DNA of 13,010 nucleotides. Origin: an uncultured Sphingomonadales bacterium. GTDB taxonomy: Bacteria > Pseudomonadota > Alphaproteobacteria > Sphingomonadales > Sphingomonadaceae. This document shows, piece by piece, positions 6,318-13,010 of the stretch. Both the position numbers and the translations under genes were made by a program. The stretch covers positions 1 to 13,010 of the forward strand of contig CAITOD010000014.1 of assembly GCA_903893935.1 (NCBI GenBank). Direction: 5' to 3'. The notes beneath the pieces are model-generated. The model made no database searches. It saw nothing but the letters and a program-made list of their open reading frames with translations, and had not been told where the DNA came from. Position 1 is the first letter of the stretch; every line of letters starts with the position of its first letter.

Positions 6318-7472
6318 TTAAGGGAACGGTGAAGCGGGCTCGGCGACGATTTCGGGGTTGCCGTCGGCGTCGAAGCGCACCGCAAGCGGCACTTCGATAC
6401 GCGGCGCGGGCGGGCTTTCGCCGCGCCGCAGGCTCAGTACGAACGCCAGCACGGCGGCGACCGCAACGTAAAGCTCTTCGCGGATCACCTGGTTTTCGCG
6501 CGTGGTGTAATAGACCGATCGCGCAAGCGCGGGATATTCGAGCGTGGCCACGCCATATTCGGCGGCAAGTTCGCGGATCGCGCGCGCGGTTTCGCCGCGG
6601 CCTTTGGCGGTAACCACCGGCGCGGGCGCGCGATCGGGGTCGTAGCTGAGCGCGACCGCGAAATGCGCGGGGTTGGTGATCACGAATTGCGCTTCCTGCA
6701 CCGCCTTGCGCACCGATCCTTTGGCAATCATGCGCTGGCGGCGGCGGATCGCGGCCTTGTTTTCGGGGCTGCCGTCGGTGTGCCGGTGTTCGTCGCGCAT
6801 GTCCTGATGGCTCATGCGCAAGCGGCGCTGGCGGCGCAGCCACTGGATCGGGAAATCGGCGAGCGCGATCAGCACGAGCCCGACTGCCAGATAGACCAGC
6901 AGCATGGTGATCGCATTCCACGCAAAGCCGAGCTGGGCGTGCAGATGCCCCGAACCGAGCCCGATCAGCGGCGCCAATCGCGTGCGCAGCCAGACCCAGG
7001 CCAGCACGCCGAGCAGTGCCAGTTTGGCAAGGCCTTTGGCGATTTCGATCAGCCCTTGCGTGCCGAACATGCGCGCAAGGCCGTTGGCGGGATTGAGCCG
7101 CGACGGCCGGGGCGCGAGATTGCCCGCCACAAACGCGCCATCGCCCAGCCCGAGCTGGACAAACAGCGATGCCGCCAGCACGCCAAGCCCCAGCAGCAGC
7201 ACCGGCAGCAAGACCGCCCCCAGTGCATCGCGCAGCATTGCGCCGGGCTCAAACCGGTCGAGCTGCGCGCGATCCCACGCAAAGCCCAGCCGCATCGTGC
7301 GCATCAGGCCACGCATCAGCCAGGGCCCCGCCAGAACAAGCCAGGTCGCCCCCACCGCCATGCCGGTGGCAATCGTCAATTCCCGGCTGCGCAGCACATC
7401 GCCGCGCTCGATCGCCTCGCGCTTGCGTTTGGCGGTCGGAGCAAAGGTCTTTTCGCCGCTGCTTTCGGCCAT
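6318..7472 (-). CDS. flhB: Flagellar type III export gate protein FlhB
   Basis: This encodes 384 residues, the standard FlhB length. The N-terminus EKTFAPTAKRKREAIERGDV matches the family start. Four membrane helices lie at about 32-55, 84-107, 142-162 and 185-205, followed by the cytoplasmic linker DMRDEHRHTDGSPENKAAI. The autocleavage site, NPTH in almost all homologues, reads NPAH here (Asn267-Pro268-Ala269-His270). The scissile Asn-Pro pair and the His are kept, so cleavage is probably possible. Family role: FlhB sits at the export gate and, with FliK, switches export from rod/hook to filament proteins. The C-terminal 30 residues are a Pro-rich extension beyond the conserved domain. One base separates it from the fliR stop codon. 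Confidence 0.96.
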   Translation of the reverse strand: MAESSGEKTFAPTAKRKREAIERGDVLRSRELTIATGMAVGATWLVLAGPWLMRGLMRTMRLGFAWDRAQLDRFEPGAMLRDALGAVLLPVLLLGLGVLAASLFVQLGLGDGAFVAGNLAPRPSRLNPANGLARMFGTQGLIEIAKGLAKLALLGVLAWVWLRTRLAPLIGLGSGHLHAQLGFAWNAITMLLVYLAVGLVLIALADFPIQWLRRQRRLRMSHQDMRDEHRHTDGSPENKAAIRRRQRMIAKGSVRKAVQEAQFVITNPAHFAVALSYDPDRAPAPVVTAKGRGETARAIRELAAEYGVATLEYPALARSVYYTTRENQVIREELYVAVAAVLAFVLSLRRGESPPAPRIEVPLAVRFDADGNPEIVAEPASPFP

Positions 7473-7473
7473 G

Positions 7474-8256
7474 TCAGTGCACCAGCAGCGCGGCGCTTTG
7501 CGCCACCGCCAGATGCGCCACTTCGCTCAGTCGCGCGCCGATCAGCGGGGCCGAGGCGATCAGCGCGGCGATCCCGGCGAGCAGCGCCGAGGGCAGGCCC
7601 AGTGCAAACAGATTGAGCGCAGGCGCCGAGCGGCCGATCACCCCGGTGACCACATGCACCACCAGCAGCAGCGTGACCACCGGCAGCGCGATAGTCAGGC
7701 CGGTCAGCAGCATATCGCCGGCAAAGCGGTCGATCAGGTGCAGCCGGTCGGGGGTCATCCACGCCGTGCCGGGCGGAAACGCGCGATAGCTTTCGACCAG
7801 CAGGCTGATCCAGTCGAGATGCGCGCCGGTGGCAAAGAACAGCAGCGTCAGGAGCACGCTGAAATATTGTCCGAACACCGCCGAATGCCCGCCGCTCATC
7901 GGATCGATCGTGGCGGCGATCGACAGGCCCATGCTCGCACCGATCAGTTCGGCGCCGATCATCGGCGCGGCAAACGCCAGTTGCATGACAAAGCCGAGCG
8001 CCAGCCCGATCAGGACTTCGCCCAGCATGGCGACCAGCCCGGCAAGCGAAAGCAGCGCCGGCGGCGCGCCGACTGTGGTCCAGCAGCACACGAACACGGC
8101 AAGCGCGCCGGTCACGATCACGCGCACTTGCGGTGCCACCGCCGCGCTGCCGAACAGCGGTGCGGCAAACAGCGCTGCGCCGATCCGCGTCATCACGAAC
8201 AGCAAGCGCCAGAATTCGGCCTCGAGCGGACCAAACCCGAAATCGAGCCCGATCAT
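7474..8256 (-). CDS. fliR: Flagellar type III export gate protein FliR
   Basis: This encodes 260 residues and is very hydrophobic, with about six predicted membrane helices. It starts MIGLDFGFGPLEAEFWRL. Family landmarks include FVMTRIGAALFAAPLFGSAAV near the N-terminus, LGEVLIGLALGFVMQLAF in the middle and GQYFSVLLTLLFF after it. FliR co-assembles with FliP and FliQ in a P5Q4R1 core through which axial proteins leave. The ATG at 8256 overlaps the fliQ stop codon as ATGA, which fixes the start. The same frame stays open for about 1 kb further upstream through fliQ and fliP, but that part is not FliR and reads as non-membrane Arg/Ala-rich shadow. FlhB follows one base after the stop codon. Confidence 0.95.
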   Translation of the reverse strand: MIGLDFGFGPLEAEFWRLLFVMTRIGAALFAAPLFGSAAVAPQVRVIVTGALAVFVCCWTTVGAPPALLSLAGLVAMLGEVLIGLALGFVMQLAFAAPMIGAELIGASMGLSIAATIDPMSGGHSAVFGQYFSVLLTLLFFATGAHLDWISLLVESYRAFPPGTAWMTPDRLHLIDRFAGDMLLTGLTIALPVVTLLLVVHVVTGVIGRSAPALNLFALGLPSALLAGIAALIASAPLIGARLSEVAHLAVAQSAALLVH

Positions 8257-8525
8257 CGTCCGGCTAACGCAATCTGGGCCATGACATCCTTCAGGAAGTC
8301 GCTCGCCAGCCCCATCATCGCCCCGCCCAGCAGCACCAGCACCAACGTGGTCGCGGCGAGCTTGGGCACGAATGTCAGCGTCTGCTCGTTGACCGAGGTC
8401 GCCGCCTGGATGATCCCGACCACCAGCCCGACGAGCAGGTTGGCGAGCAGCACCGGCACCGCGCCGAGCGCTGCGGTCCACAGCATGCGATCGGCGAGCG
8501 CCATCAGCGTTGCACTGTCGTCCAT
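8253..8525 (-). CDS. fliQ: Flagellar type III export gate protein FliQ
   Basis: This encodes 90 residues, the typical FliQ size. Two membrane helices lie at about 15-40 and 55-75, joined by the highly conserved segment IIQAATSVNEQTLTFVPKL, which is diagnostic of FliQ/SctS. It forms the FliP-FliQ-FliR export gate. An AGGG stands 8 bases before the ATG, just after the fliP stop codon with a 9-bp gap. Its own stop codon overlaps the fliR start codon. Confidence 0.97.
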   Translation of the reverse strand: MDDSATLMALADRMLWTAALGAVPVLLANLLVGLVVGIIQAATSVNEQTLTFVPKLAATTLVLVLLGGAMMGLASDFLKDVMAQIALAGR

Positions 8526-8534
8526 CGCAGTACC

Positions 8535-9317
8535 CTAGTTGAAGCTGGCGGCCAGGCTGCCCATCAGCAGCGACCAGCCATCGACCAGCACGAACAGCAG
8601 CAGCTTGAACGGCAGCGACACCACCGTCGGGCTCATCATCATCATGCCCAGCGACATCAGCACCGACGAGACGACGATATCGATCACCAGAAACGGCAGG
8701 AACAGCATGAAGCCGATCTGGAACGCGGTTTTCAGCTCGCTGGTGACAAACGCGGGCAGCAGGATCGAAAACGGCACGTCGGCCGGGCCGGCAAAGCGCG
8801 GCGCATGCGCCATGTCGGCAAACATCATCAGATCGTGTTCGCGCGTCTGCCGCATCATGAAGGCGTGGAATTCGCGGCCGCCGGCTGCAAACGCCTGTTC
8901 GGCATTGATCGTGCCCGCCGAATAAGGCGCAATCGCGTTGGCATTCACCCGGTCGAGCGTGGGCGCCATGACAAACAGCGACAGGAACAGCGAAAGCCCG
9001 ATCAGCACCGGATTGGGCGGGCTTTGCTGCAAGCCCAGCGCCTGGCGCAACAGCGACAGCACGATCAGGATGCGCGTAAAGCTGGTCATCATCAGCAGCA
9101 GGCTGGGCAGGATCGACAAGAGCCCCATGATCAGCAGCAATTGCAGCGACAGCGCGAGGCTGCCTTTGCTTTGCGCGCCCGACAATTCGCCGAACGCGCG
9201 GTCGAGCGCGCCCGGGATCGCGGCCGGCGGTGCTGAAGTCTGGGCGAGTGCCGGGATGGCCATGAGCAGCGCGCACACCGCGACCACGCAGGCGAGATAC
9301 CGCAAGGCCCGGCTCAT
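8535..9317 (-). CDS. fliP: Flagellar type III export gate protein FliP
   Basis: This encodes 260 residues, usual for FliP. A cleavable signal peptide is visible: a basic MSRALR start, a hydrophobic core at about 7-20 and a likely cut after ALA at 25. Conserved stretches are MMTSFTRILIVLSLLRQALG, then PFSILLPAFVTSELKTAFQI and a final hydrophobic hairpin containing SLGMMMMSPTVVSLPFKLLL. These are hallmark FliP/SctR signatures. FliP forms the pentameric part of the export core. Its ATG overlaps the fliO stop codon by 4 bp (ATGA), so its translation is probably coupled to fliO, whose product assists FliP assembly. Confidence 0.97.
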   Translation of the reverse strand: MSRALRYLACVVAVCALLMAIPALAQTSAPPAAIPGALDRAFGELSGAQSKGSLALSLQLLLIMGLLSILPSLLLMMTSFTRILIVLSLLRQALGLQQSPPNPVLIGLSLFLSLFVMAPTLDRVNANAIAPYSAGTINAEQAFAAGGREFHAFMMRQTREHDLMMFADMAHAPRFAGPADVPFSILLPAFVTSELKTAFQIGFMLFLPFLVIDIVVSSVLMSLGMMMMSPTVVSLPFKLLLFVLVDGWSLLMGSLAASFN

Positions 9318-9592
9318 CGGTCATCCCCGTCGGTTGCGCGCGCGGGCGCTTCGGCCAGCCGCACCAGACCGTGTTTCGAGGCTGAAACCAGAATTTCGCG
9401 ATCGTGGAACGCGATCACCGCCAGCCGCAGCGTCGGCGACAGCATGCGGGTTTCGACAATGCGCAAACCCGCGCTGCCTTCGCCGCCCGACAGACGCCCC
9501 TCGAACCGTTTGGCGAGCCGCAGCGAGCCCCAGGCGAGCCCCGCGATCAGCGGCAGAAAGATCGCCAGCTTGATCAGATACCACAGCATCAC
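9314..9592 (-). CDS. fliO: Flagellar biosynthesis protein FliO
   Basis: This encodes 92 residues, small and poorly conserved as FliO proteins are. A single membrane helix lies at about 3-20 (LWYLIKLAIFLPLIAGLAW). A short cytoplasmic domain with the FliO-type pattern VETRMLSPTLRLAVIAFHDREI follows, then a charged tail. FliO is a transient assembly factor for the FliP ring. Identification rests on size, topology and its exact place between fliN and fliP. It overlaps both neighbours by 4 bp. Confidence 0.88.
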   Translation of the reverse strand: MMLWYLIKLAIFLPLIAGLAWGSLRLAKRFEGRLSGGEGSAGLRIVETRMLSPTLRLAVIAFHDREILVSASKHGLVRLAEAPARATDGDDR

Positions 9593-9888
9593 GTGTCCTT
9601 TCCGGCCGCGCGGCGGCGCGGTTCTTCGGGTGCGGGCGCTTCCTGCCCGACCAGTTCGACAATGCGCAGGCCGAACCGTTCGCCCTGGGTGACGACTTCG
9701 CCGCGCGCGATCAGCTTGCCGTTGACCATCACGTCGAGCAGTTCGTCGGTCATGCGGTCGAGCACGACCACGCTGTCGGTGGTGAGCGCCAGCACATCGC
9801 GGAGCGTGATGTCGGTGCGGCCGAGTTCGACGGTCAGACGCACATCGACATCCTTGATGAGGTCGAAGCCGCGGGGGGTGAATGTCAT
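9589..9888 (-). CDS. fliN: Flagellar motor switch protein FliN
   Basis: This encodes 99 residues, close to the minimal SPOA core. It is shorter than enteric FliN (about 137 residues) because the N-terminal extension is nearly absent. The SPOA domain runs about 15-80: VRLTVELGRTDITLRDVLAL, then a VVVLDRMTDELLDVMVNGKL strand pair and GERFGLRIVEL. A Pro/Glu/Arg-rich tail follows. FliN forms the lower C-ring with FliM and helps dock the export ATPase through FliH. A GAGG stands 6 bases before the ATG. A 43-bp gap separates it from fliM, one of the few open spacers in this operon. Confidence 0.95.
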   Translation of the reverse strand: MTFTPRGFDLIKDVDVRLTVELGRTDITLRDVLALTTDSVVVLDRMTDELLDVMVNGKLIARGEVVTQGERFGLRIVELVGQEAPAPEEPRRRAAGKDT

Positions 9889-9931
9889 CGATTGCCTCGT
9901 TTATGCCTGACGCGAGCAGGGGTGGTATTCA

Positions 9932-10828
9932 TCAGACCAGCCGGGTCATCTGGATGGCGACGCGATCATCGATCGCGCCGATCGTGCCGTGGCCGATGGT
10001 CTGCCGGCCGGCCAGCAGCGGCACCTGGCGGGCAATCGGCAAGCTCAGCACCTGGCCCGCTTCGAGCCGGGACACGGCGTGGAGCGGCAGCCGGGTATCG
10101 ACCAGCAGCGCGGTCAGCCGCAGCGGCAGCGCGGCGAACGGCTCGGCACCGGGGTCGGCCGCGACAGCCGCGCGTGCAACCGGGTCTGCCGGCGGCGCGA
10201 TCCCGGTCAGCATGCCCAGCGCGGCGATCGGCACACCCAGCCGGATCTGCCAGGGTGCGCGCGTGCCTTCGCTTACCGCAATGTCGAGCACCGCCAGCGG
10301 CGCCGAGGGAGCGAAGGCCTGCAACTGGGCAAGCTCGCTGTCGCGCCGCAGGGGGTGGATCGTCGGGCGCACCGCACCGGCGCTGCCCAGCGCGCGCGCC
10401 AGTTCGGCGGCGAGGATTGCTTCGATGCGCTGCGTCATCAGTTCGGCCGACATCGGCAGTTCGCGTGGCAGCGGGCGCGGGGCCTCGCCGGGGCCGCCAA
10501 ACGCGCGATCGACCAGCCGCAGCAGCGCCTCGGCACCGATCGCGCTCAGCACATGCGCTTTGCCGGGCGCGGTTTCGTAGATGCTGTAGGCATGGAGCCC
10601 GCTCGGCGCGAACTGGGCAAACGCCATTTCGCGCGGGGGGTCGATCGCGACGTCGGCCGCATCGGCGCCCGACAGCCGGGCCAGCGGTTCGCGCAGCGAC
10701 CGCGCAAGCCGCGCCGCGGCATGGCGCAACGCTTCGACCAGATCGGCCGACCCCGGGCCCGGCCGGGTGAGCGCGGCGCAATGGCTGGCCAGCGCGCGCC
10801 GGGCGACAAAGGCGTGGCTCTGCTTCAT
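9932..10828 (-). CDS. fliM: Flagellar motor switch protein FliM, short form without N-terminal CheY-binding motif
   Basis: This encodes 298 residues, against about 320-350 in most FliM proteins. The CheC-like middle domain carries the conserved GGxG turn (FGGPGE, 110-115). A C-terminal SPOA domain lies at about 225-298 (LLVDTRLPLHAVSRLEAGQV and GHGTIGAIDDRVAIQMTRLV). The N-terminus starts directly with the middle domain's leading helices (MKQSHAFVARRALASH). The 'LSQDEIDALL' peptide that binds phosphorylated CheY is missing. The start is fixed by an ATGA overlap with the fliL stop codon, and the in-frame sequence further upstream, inside fliL, has no such motif. FliM forms the C-ring wall and controls rotation. 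Here the response-regulator contact must use another surface or another protein, if switching exists (inference). Confidence 0.9.
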   Translation of the reverse strand: MKQSHAFVARRALASHCAALTRPGPGSADLVEALRHAAARLARSLREPLARLSGADAADVAIDPPREMAFAQFAPSGLHAYSIYETAPGKAHVLSAIGAEALLRLVDRAFGGPGEAPRPLPRELPMSAELMTQRIEAILAAELARALGSAGAVRPTIHPLRRDSELAQLQAFAPSAPLAVLDIAVSEGTRAPWQIRLGVPIAALGMLTGIAPPADPVARAAVAADPGAEPFAALPLRLTALLVDTRLPLHAVSRLEAGQVLSLPIARQVPLLAGRQTIGHGTIGAIDDRVAIQMTRLV

Positions 10829-11415
10829 TGGATGATGAAGGTCTTGAAATAGACCGCATCGACCCCGCCGAACCCTTCGGTCTCGGTCAGCACTTTGTTG
10901 ATCGTCTGGGCCAGCCGGCGCTGCAGGGCCTCTTTGCCTTTGGGGGTTTCGACATCTTCCTCGCCCGTGTCGGCAAGCACCGCCAGCATCGCCGAACGCA
11001 GCGCCAGTTCGTGCTTTTTCAACCACAGCACGACGCGGTAATCGCGGTGTGTCGAGCAGGCGATCGACACTTGCACCAGCGTTTCGGTGCCTTTGAGATT
11101 GGACGTGAATTCATCCGAAAAGCTGAAATACTGCGTGCGATAGGCGCTGCCGCCATCGCCATCGACGGCTTTGGCATCGCTTTCGCCCTCTTTGGCGGGC
11201 GGGGCAAACGGGTCGGTTTCGCCTTTCCTGACCAGCTTCGGTGTCTTGTCGTCCTTGAGCGCGGTTTTGCCCCCGCCCAGCACGCCGGTGGCGACGAGCG
11301 CGAACACGCCGCCGCCGCCGGCCGACAGCAGCGCGAGCGCTGCGAGCAGCTTGATCATCATGCCGCCACGGCCCTTTTTGGCCGCTTTGGCGCCTTTTTC
11401 CGGTTTGTCGCTCAT
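10825..11415 (-). CDS. fliL: Flagellar basal body-associated protein FliL
   Basis: This encodes 196 residues. A Lys-rich cytoplasmic start (KPEKGAKAAKKGRGG) leads into one membrane helix at about 20-46. A charged linker rich in Lys, Asp and Glu follows, then the periplasmic FliL domain, which begins at YFSFSDEFTSNLKGTETLVQ and closes with the signature VDAVYFKTFIIQ. FliL surrounds or stabilises the MotAB stator. The glycine-rich stretch in the membrane segment (SAGGGGVFALV) is notable. The gene lies 37 bp after fliK. A clear ribosome site is lacking directly before the ATG (GGGA is about 14 bases away), so the start may be less certain. Its stop codon overlaps the fliM start codon. Confidence 0.95.
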   Translation of the reverse strand: MSDKPEKGAKAAKKGRGGMMIKLLAALALLSAGGGGVFALVATGVLGGGKTALKDDKTPKLVRKGETDPFAPPAKEGESDAKAVDGDGGSAYRTQYFSFSDEFTSNLKGTETLVQVSIACSTHRDYRVVLWLKKHELALRSAMLAVLADTGEEDVETPKGKEALQRRLAQTINKVLTETEGFGGVDAVYFKTFIIQ

Positions 11416-11452
11416 TGCGGTTCATGCGTCCCTGTTATCGATGGGGGAAAGG

Positions 11453-12652
11453 TCATGCGAAAATGTCCGGCGTGTCGGGCGCGGCGCCGCGCGCAGGGCC
11501 TGCCGCCGGATTGGCCGATGCGGGGCGATTCGCGCCCTGGCGTGGCGCATTGTCGCGGGCGCGTTCACCGCTACCCTGATCAGAGCCGCCGGTTTGCGGC
11601 GAAGCGTTCTGGTTGGGCATCGGATGGTCCGGCGGCGGATCATTGCGGCTCCCGGCATCGGCGCTGCCCGAACTTGCGGCAGCCGCTGTCACTGCCGGCG
11701 CGAAGCCGGGATCGGCGCTGCGCATGGTCACCGACAGGCCTTCCTCGCGGGGGGTGAACTGCAACGAAACGCGGCCGAAATCGCCGTGGCTGAGCGTCAC
11801 GGCGACCGCGCTGGCTGAAGCTCCGGCGCTGCTGTCGGCGCGCGCGCGTGCGATCGAATCGACCAGCGTTCCGAAATCGGTGGGCGCCTCGGACGGTGCA
11901 GCCGCAGGCGCGGGGGTAATCACCGGATGGGTCAGAGTGGCAGTCGTGACCGGGGGCAAGGCGCCTGCCGCAGGGCTGGTGGCCGGCGCTGCGGCGGTGG
12001 CGGGCGCGGTCTGGGGTGCGTTCTGGGGCGCGGTTGCCGGTTTCCCGGCGGCGGGGGCGCTGTGGATCGATGCGGGCGCGGGCTGGGGTGCGCGCGCATC
12101 GGCGGACGGCGCTGGCGCAGCATCGGTCCGGGTCGGCACGTCGGCTGCGCGGGCGGGCAATGCCGCAAGCGGCGTTGCACCGGCGTACCGGCCACGGCCA
12201 GACGGGGCTGGGGGCGTATCGGCAGCGCTGTCGGTGTCGGACCCGGTTGCGGCTTGCGGCAGCGGCAAGACGATTGGTGTTACCGGCGGCGTCACTGGCG
12301 GTGGCGCCGGCGGTGTTACTGGCAAAGGTGCGGCAACCGGTGCGCCCGGCGCAGCGGCCGGATCGCTCCCGGCTTTGGCGGGTTTGTCGCGCGACAGGCG
12401 CGATGCGGCAAGTGTGACGGCAGCGACCGGCAGCAAATTGCCGGGGGCTGCCGCTACAGCCGGCGGTGCGACGATCGCTGCAAGCGGCGGCGGCAGCGTT
12501 GCCGGGGCGGCTTGCCGGGTCGCCAGCACATTGGCAAAATCGGCAGCCGGCGCGCTAGCGGGCGGCAGGGCTTGCGCCAGCGGCAGGGGTGCGACCGCAT
12601 TGGCCGTGCGGGCAGGCGGGGCGGCAGCGCTGGCGGCAAGGGCGATGGTCAT
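11453..12652 (-). CDS. fliK: Flagellar hook-length control protein FliK
   Basis: This encodes 399 residues. The first 260 are extremely rich in Ala and Pro, with repeated TPP/APP runs near 110-130. The conserved FliK C-terminal core follows: VTLSHGDFGRVSLQFTPREE at 285-304, matching the 'L.P..LG.V.V.L' pattern of the Flg_hook domain. The C-terminal 75 residues are polar and disordered-looking. FliK is exported during hook growth, measures length and triggers the FlhB switch. The low-complexity N-terminus is typical of its ruler region. The ATG at 12652 was chosen; an in-frame GTG at 12658 has an AGGAA 4 bases upstream (12663-12667) and may be the real start, adding two residues. A sigma-54-type promoter lies about 50 bp upstream. 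Confidence 0.88.
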   Translation of the reverse strand: MTIALAASAAAPPARTANAVAPLPLAQALPPASAPAADFANVLATRQAAPATLPPPLAAIVAPPAVAAAPGNLLPVAAVTLAASRLSRDKPAKAGSDPAAAPGAPVAAPLPVTPPAPPPVTPPVTPIVLPLPQAATGSDTDSAADTPPAPSGRGRYAGATPLAALPARAADVPTRTDAAPAPSADARAPQPAPASIHSAPAAGKPATAPQNAPQTAPATAAAPATSPAAGALPPVTTATLTHPVITPAPAAAPSEAPTDFGTLVDSIARARADSSAGASASAVAVTLSHGDFGRVSLQFTPREEGLSVTMRSADPGFAPAVTAAAASSGSADAGSRNDPPPDHPMPNQNASPQTGGSDQGSGERARDNAPRQGANRPASANPAAGPARGAAPDTPDIFA

Positions 12653-12693
12653 GGGCACAAGGTTCCTGTCAGGCGGGCGCGGAATGTGGTCAT
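12649..12693 (-). CDS. Possible 14-codon leader ORF in the fliK transcript (speculative)
   Basis: From an ATG at 12693, 14 codons read MTTFRARLTGTLCP and stop at a TGA that overlaps the fliK ATG as ATGA. The ATG falls within one base of the transcription start predicted from the sigma-54 promoter, so it would be translated as a leaderless message, if at all. No ribosome site precedes it. It could couple translation to fliK or be a coincidence of a short spacer; this is inference only. Confidence 0.2.
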   Translation of the reverse strand: MTTFRARLTGTLCP

Positions 12694-12702
12694 GTCCGGT
12701 AA

Positions 12703-12718
12703 AGCGAAAATCGTGCCA
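12703..12718 (-). promoter_or_regulatory. Sigma-54 (RpoN) promoter upstream of fliK
   Basis: On the minus strand TGGCACGATTTTCGCT matches the sigma-54 consensus TGGCACG-N4-TTGCW at every informative base but one (TCGC for TTGC). GG and GC are spaced exactly (10 bases between them). It begins just 2 bases after the fliJ stop codon and points at fliK. The predicted transcript starts near 12692, leaving a leader of about 40 bases. Sigma-54 with an enhancer-binding activator drives middle flagellar genes in many proteobacteria, so an internal promoter for fliK onward is well supported by both sequence and position. Confidence 0.8.
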
Positions 12719-12720
12719 AT

Positions 12721-13010
12721 TCAGGACGAGCGCGCCGAACGGGCGCCCAGCGGCACGGCAGCGGCCGACGTGCGGCGATCGATCTGCTGTTGCGTGGCAT
12801 GCACGCGGTCTGCGGCGGCGGCGCGACGGCGCTCGGCACCGGCAGCCTCGGCAGCGCGCGCATCGGCGGCGGCGCGCGCGCGCGCCAGATCGGCTGCATT
12901 GCGCTGCGCCAGGCCTTGCAGCTCGCCCAGATAGACGCGCTGGCGGGCAAGATCGCCGCCGCACGCCGCATCGGTGCGCGTGCCATAGCCCGCGATCAGC
13001 GCGGCGGTGC
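12721..13010 (-). CDS. fliJ: Flagellar export protein FliJ (partial, N-terminus beyond the window edge)
   Basis: An open frame enters from the right edge and stops with TGA at 12721-12723, giving the last 96 residues; FliJ is usually about 140-150. It is strongly helical and Ala/Arg-rich, with coiled-coil-like runs (LARQRVYLGELQGLAQRNAA, ARAAEAAGAERRRAAAADRV) and a short disordered tail ending in SARSS. This matches the antiparallel coiled coil of FliJ, the stalk of the FliI/FliH export ATPase. Sequence alone would not name it; place before fliK does. Another open reading of the same DNA (12690-12986) gives a Pro/Arg-rich product and is taken as a shadow. Confidence 0.78.
   Translation of the reverse strand, partial: TAALIAGYGTRTDAACGGDLARQRVYLGELQGLAQRNAADLARARAAADARAAEAAGAERRRAAAADRVHATQQQIDRRTSAAAVPLGARSARSS

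Noticed and set aside
4531..6921. A 796-codon minus-strand open frame through fliD and flhB
   Set aside because: Arg/His/Gln-rich product without motifs in another frame of clearly recognisable fliD and flhB; only the coding frames of those genes make sense.
8257..9324. N-terminal extension of the FliR frame through fliQ and fliP, as one long protein
   Set aside because: The extension is non-membrane and Arg/Ala-rich and overlaps fliQ and fliP; the ATGA junction at 8256 marks the real fliR start.
11700..12652. Repeats or a CRISPR-like array in the Ala/Pro-rich part of fliK
   Set aside because: The repetitiveness is codon-level low complexity of the FliK ruler region, with no regular repeat-spacer units.
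12690..12986. Alternative 98-codon minus-strand gene at the right end
   Set aside because: Pro/Arg-rich shadow; the neighbouring frame gives a coiled-coil FliJ-like product ending just before the fliK promoter.

Overview
The window is high-GC DNA from an alphaproteobacterium, most likely a sphingomonad (Sphingomonas/Novosphingobium type). The assignment is an inference from three things: the fliJ-to-flhB gene order, the divergent short FliM and FliN, and a dispersed palindromic repeat of the 'CCGGACTTGATCCGG' kind that is common in alphaproteobacterial intergenic spaces. No marker gene proves the genus.

Left edge (1-1395): a P4/IntS-type tyrosine integrase runs off the left end of the window. 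It reads away from a tRNA-Leu(CAG) gene whose 3' end faces it. This is the classic boundary of an integrative element inserted at a tRNA 3' end, so the rest of the element should lie to the left, outside the window. The 175 bp between integrase and tRNA hold a hairpin and short direct and inverted repeats that look like att/regulatory DNA.

Middle (1400-4336): a plus-strand NDUFA9-like NAD(P)-binding protein gene converges on a minus-strand parA-GST gene pair. A long imperfect inverted repeat separates the convergent genes. A hairpin lies between parA and the flagellar genes upstream of it.

Right two thirds (4337-13010): one continuous minus-strand flagellar operon, read from right to left: fliJ (partial), fliK, fliL, fliM, fliN, fliO, fliP, fliQ, fliR, flhB, fliD, fliS. 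FliP, FliQ, FliR and FlhB form the export gate, with FliO assisting assembly. FliM and FliN are C-ring proteins and FliL is stator-associated. FliK sets hook length together with FlhB. FliD caps the filament and FliS chaperones flagellin. FliJ belongs to the export ATPase complex. Four junctions are 4-bp ATGA overlaps (fliL/M, N/O, O/P, Q/R), which suggests tight translational coupling. A near-consensus sigma-54 promoter sits directly after fliJ and in front of fliK.

No undescribed multi-gene system is visible. The points worth checking are the sigma-54 promoter with its possible leaderless mini-ORF, a FliM that lacks the N-terminal CheY-binding motif, an NPAH instead of NPTH autocleavage site in FlhB, the tRNA-Leu integration boundary, and the parA-GST pair at the end of the flagellar operon.
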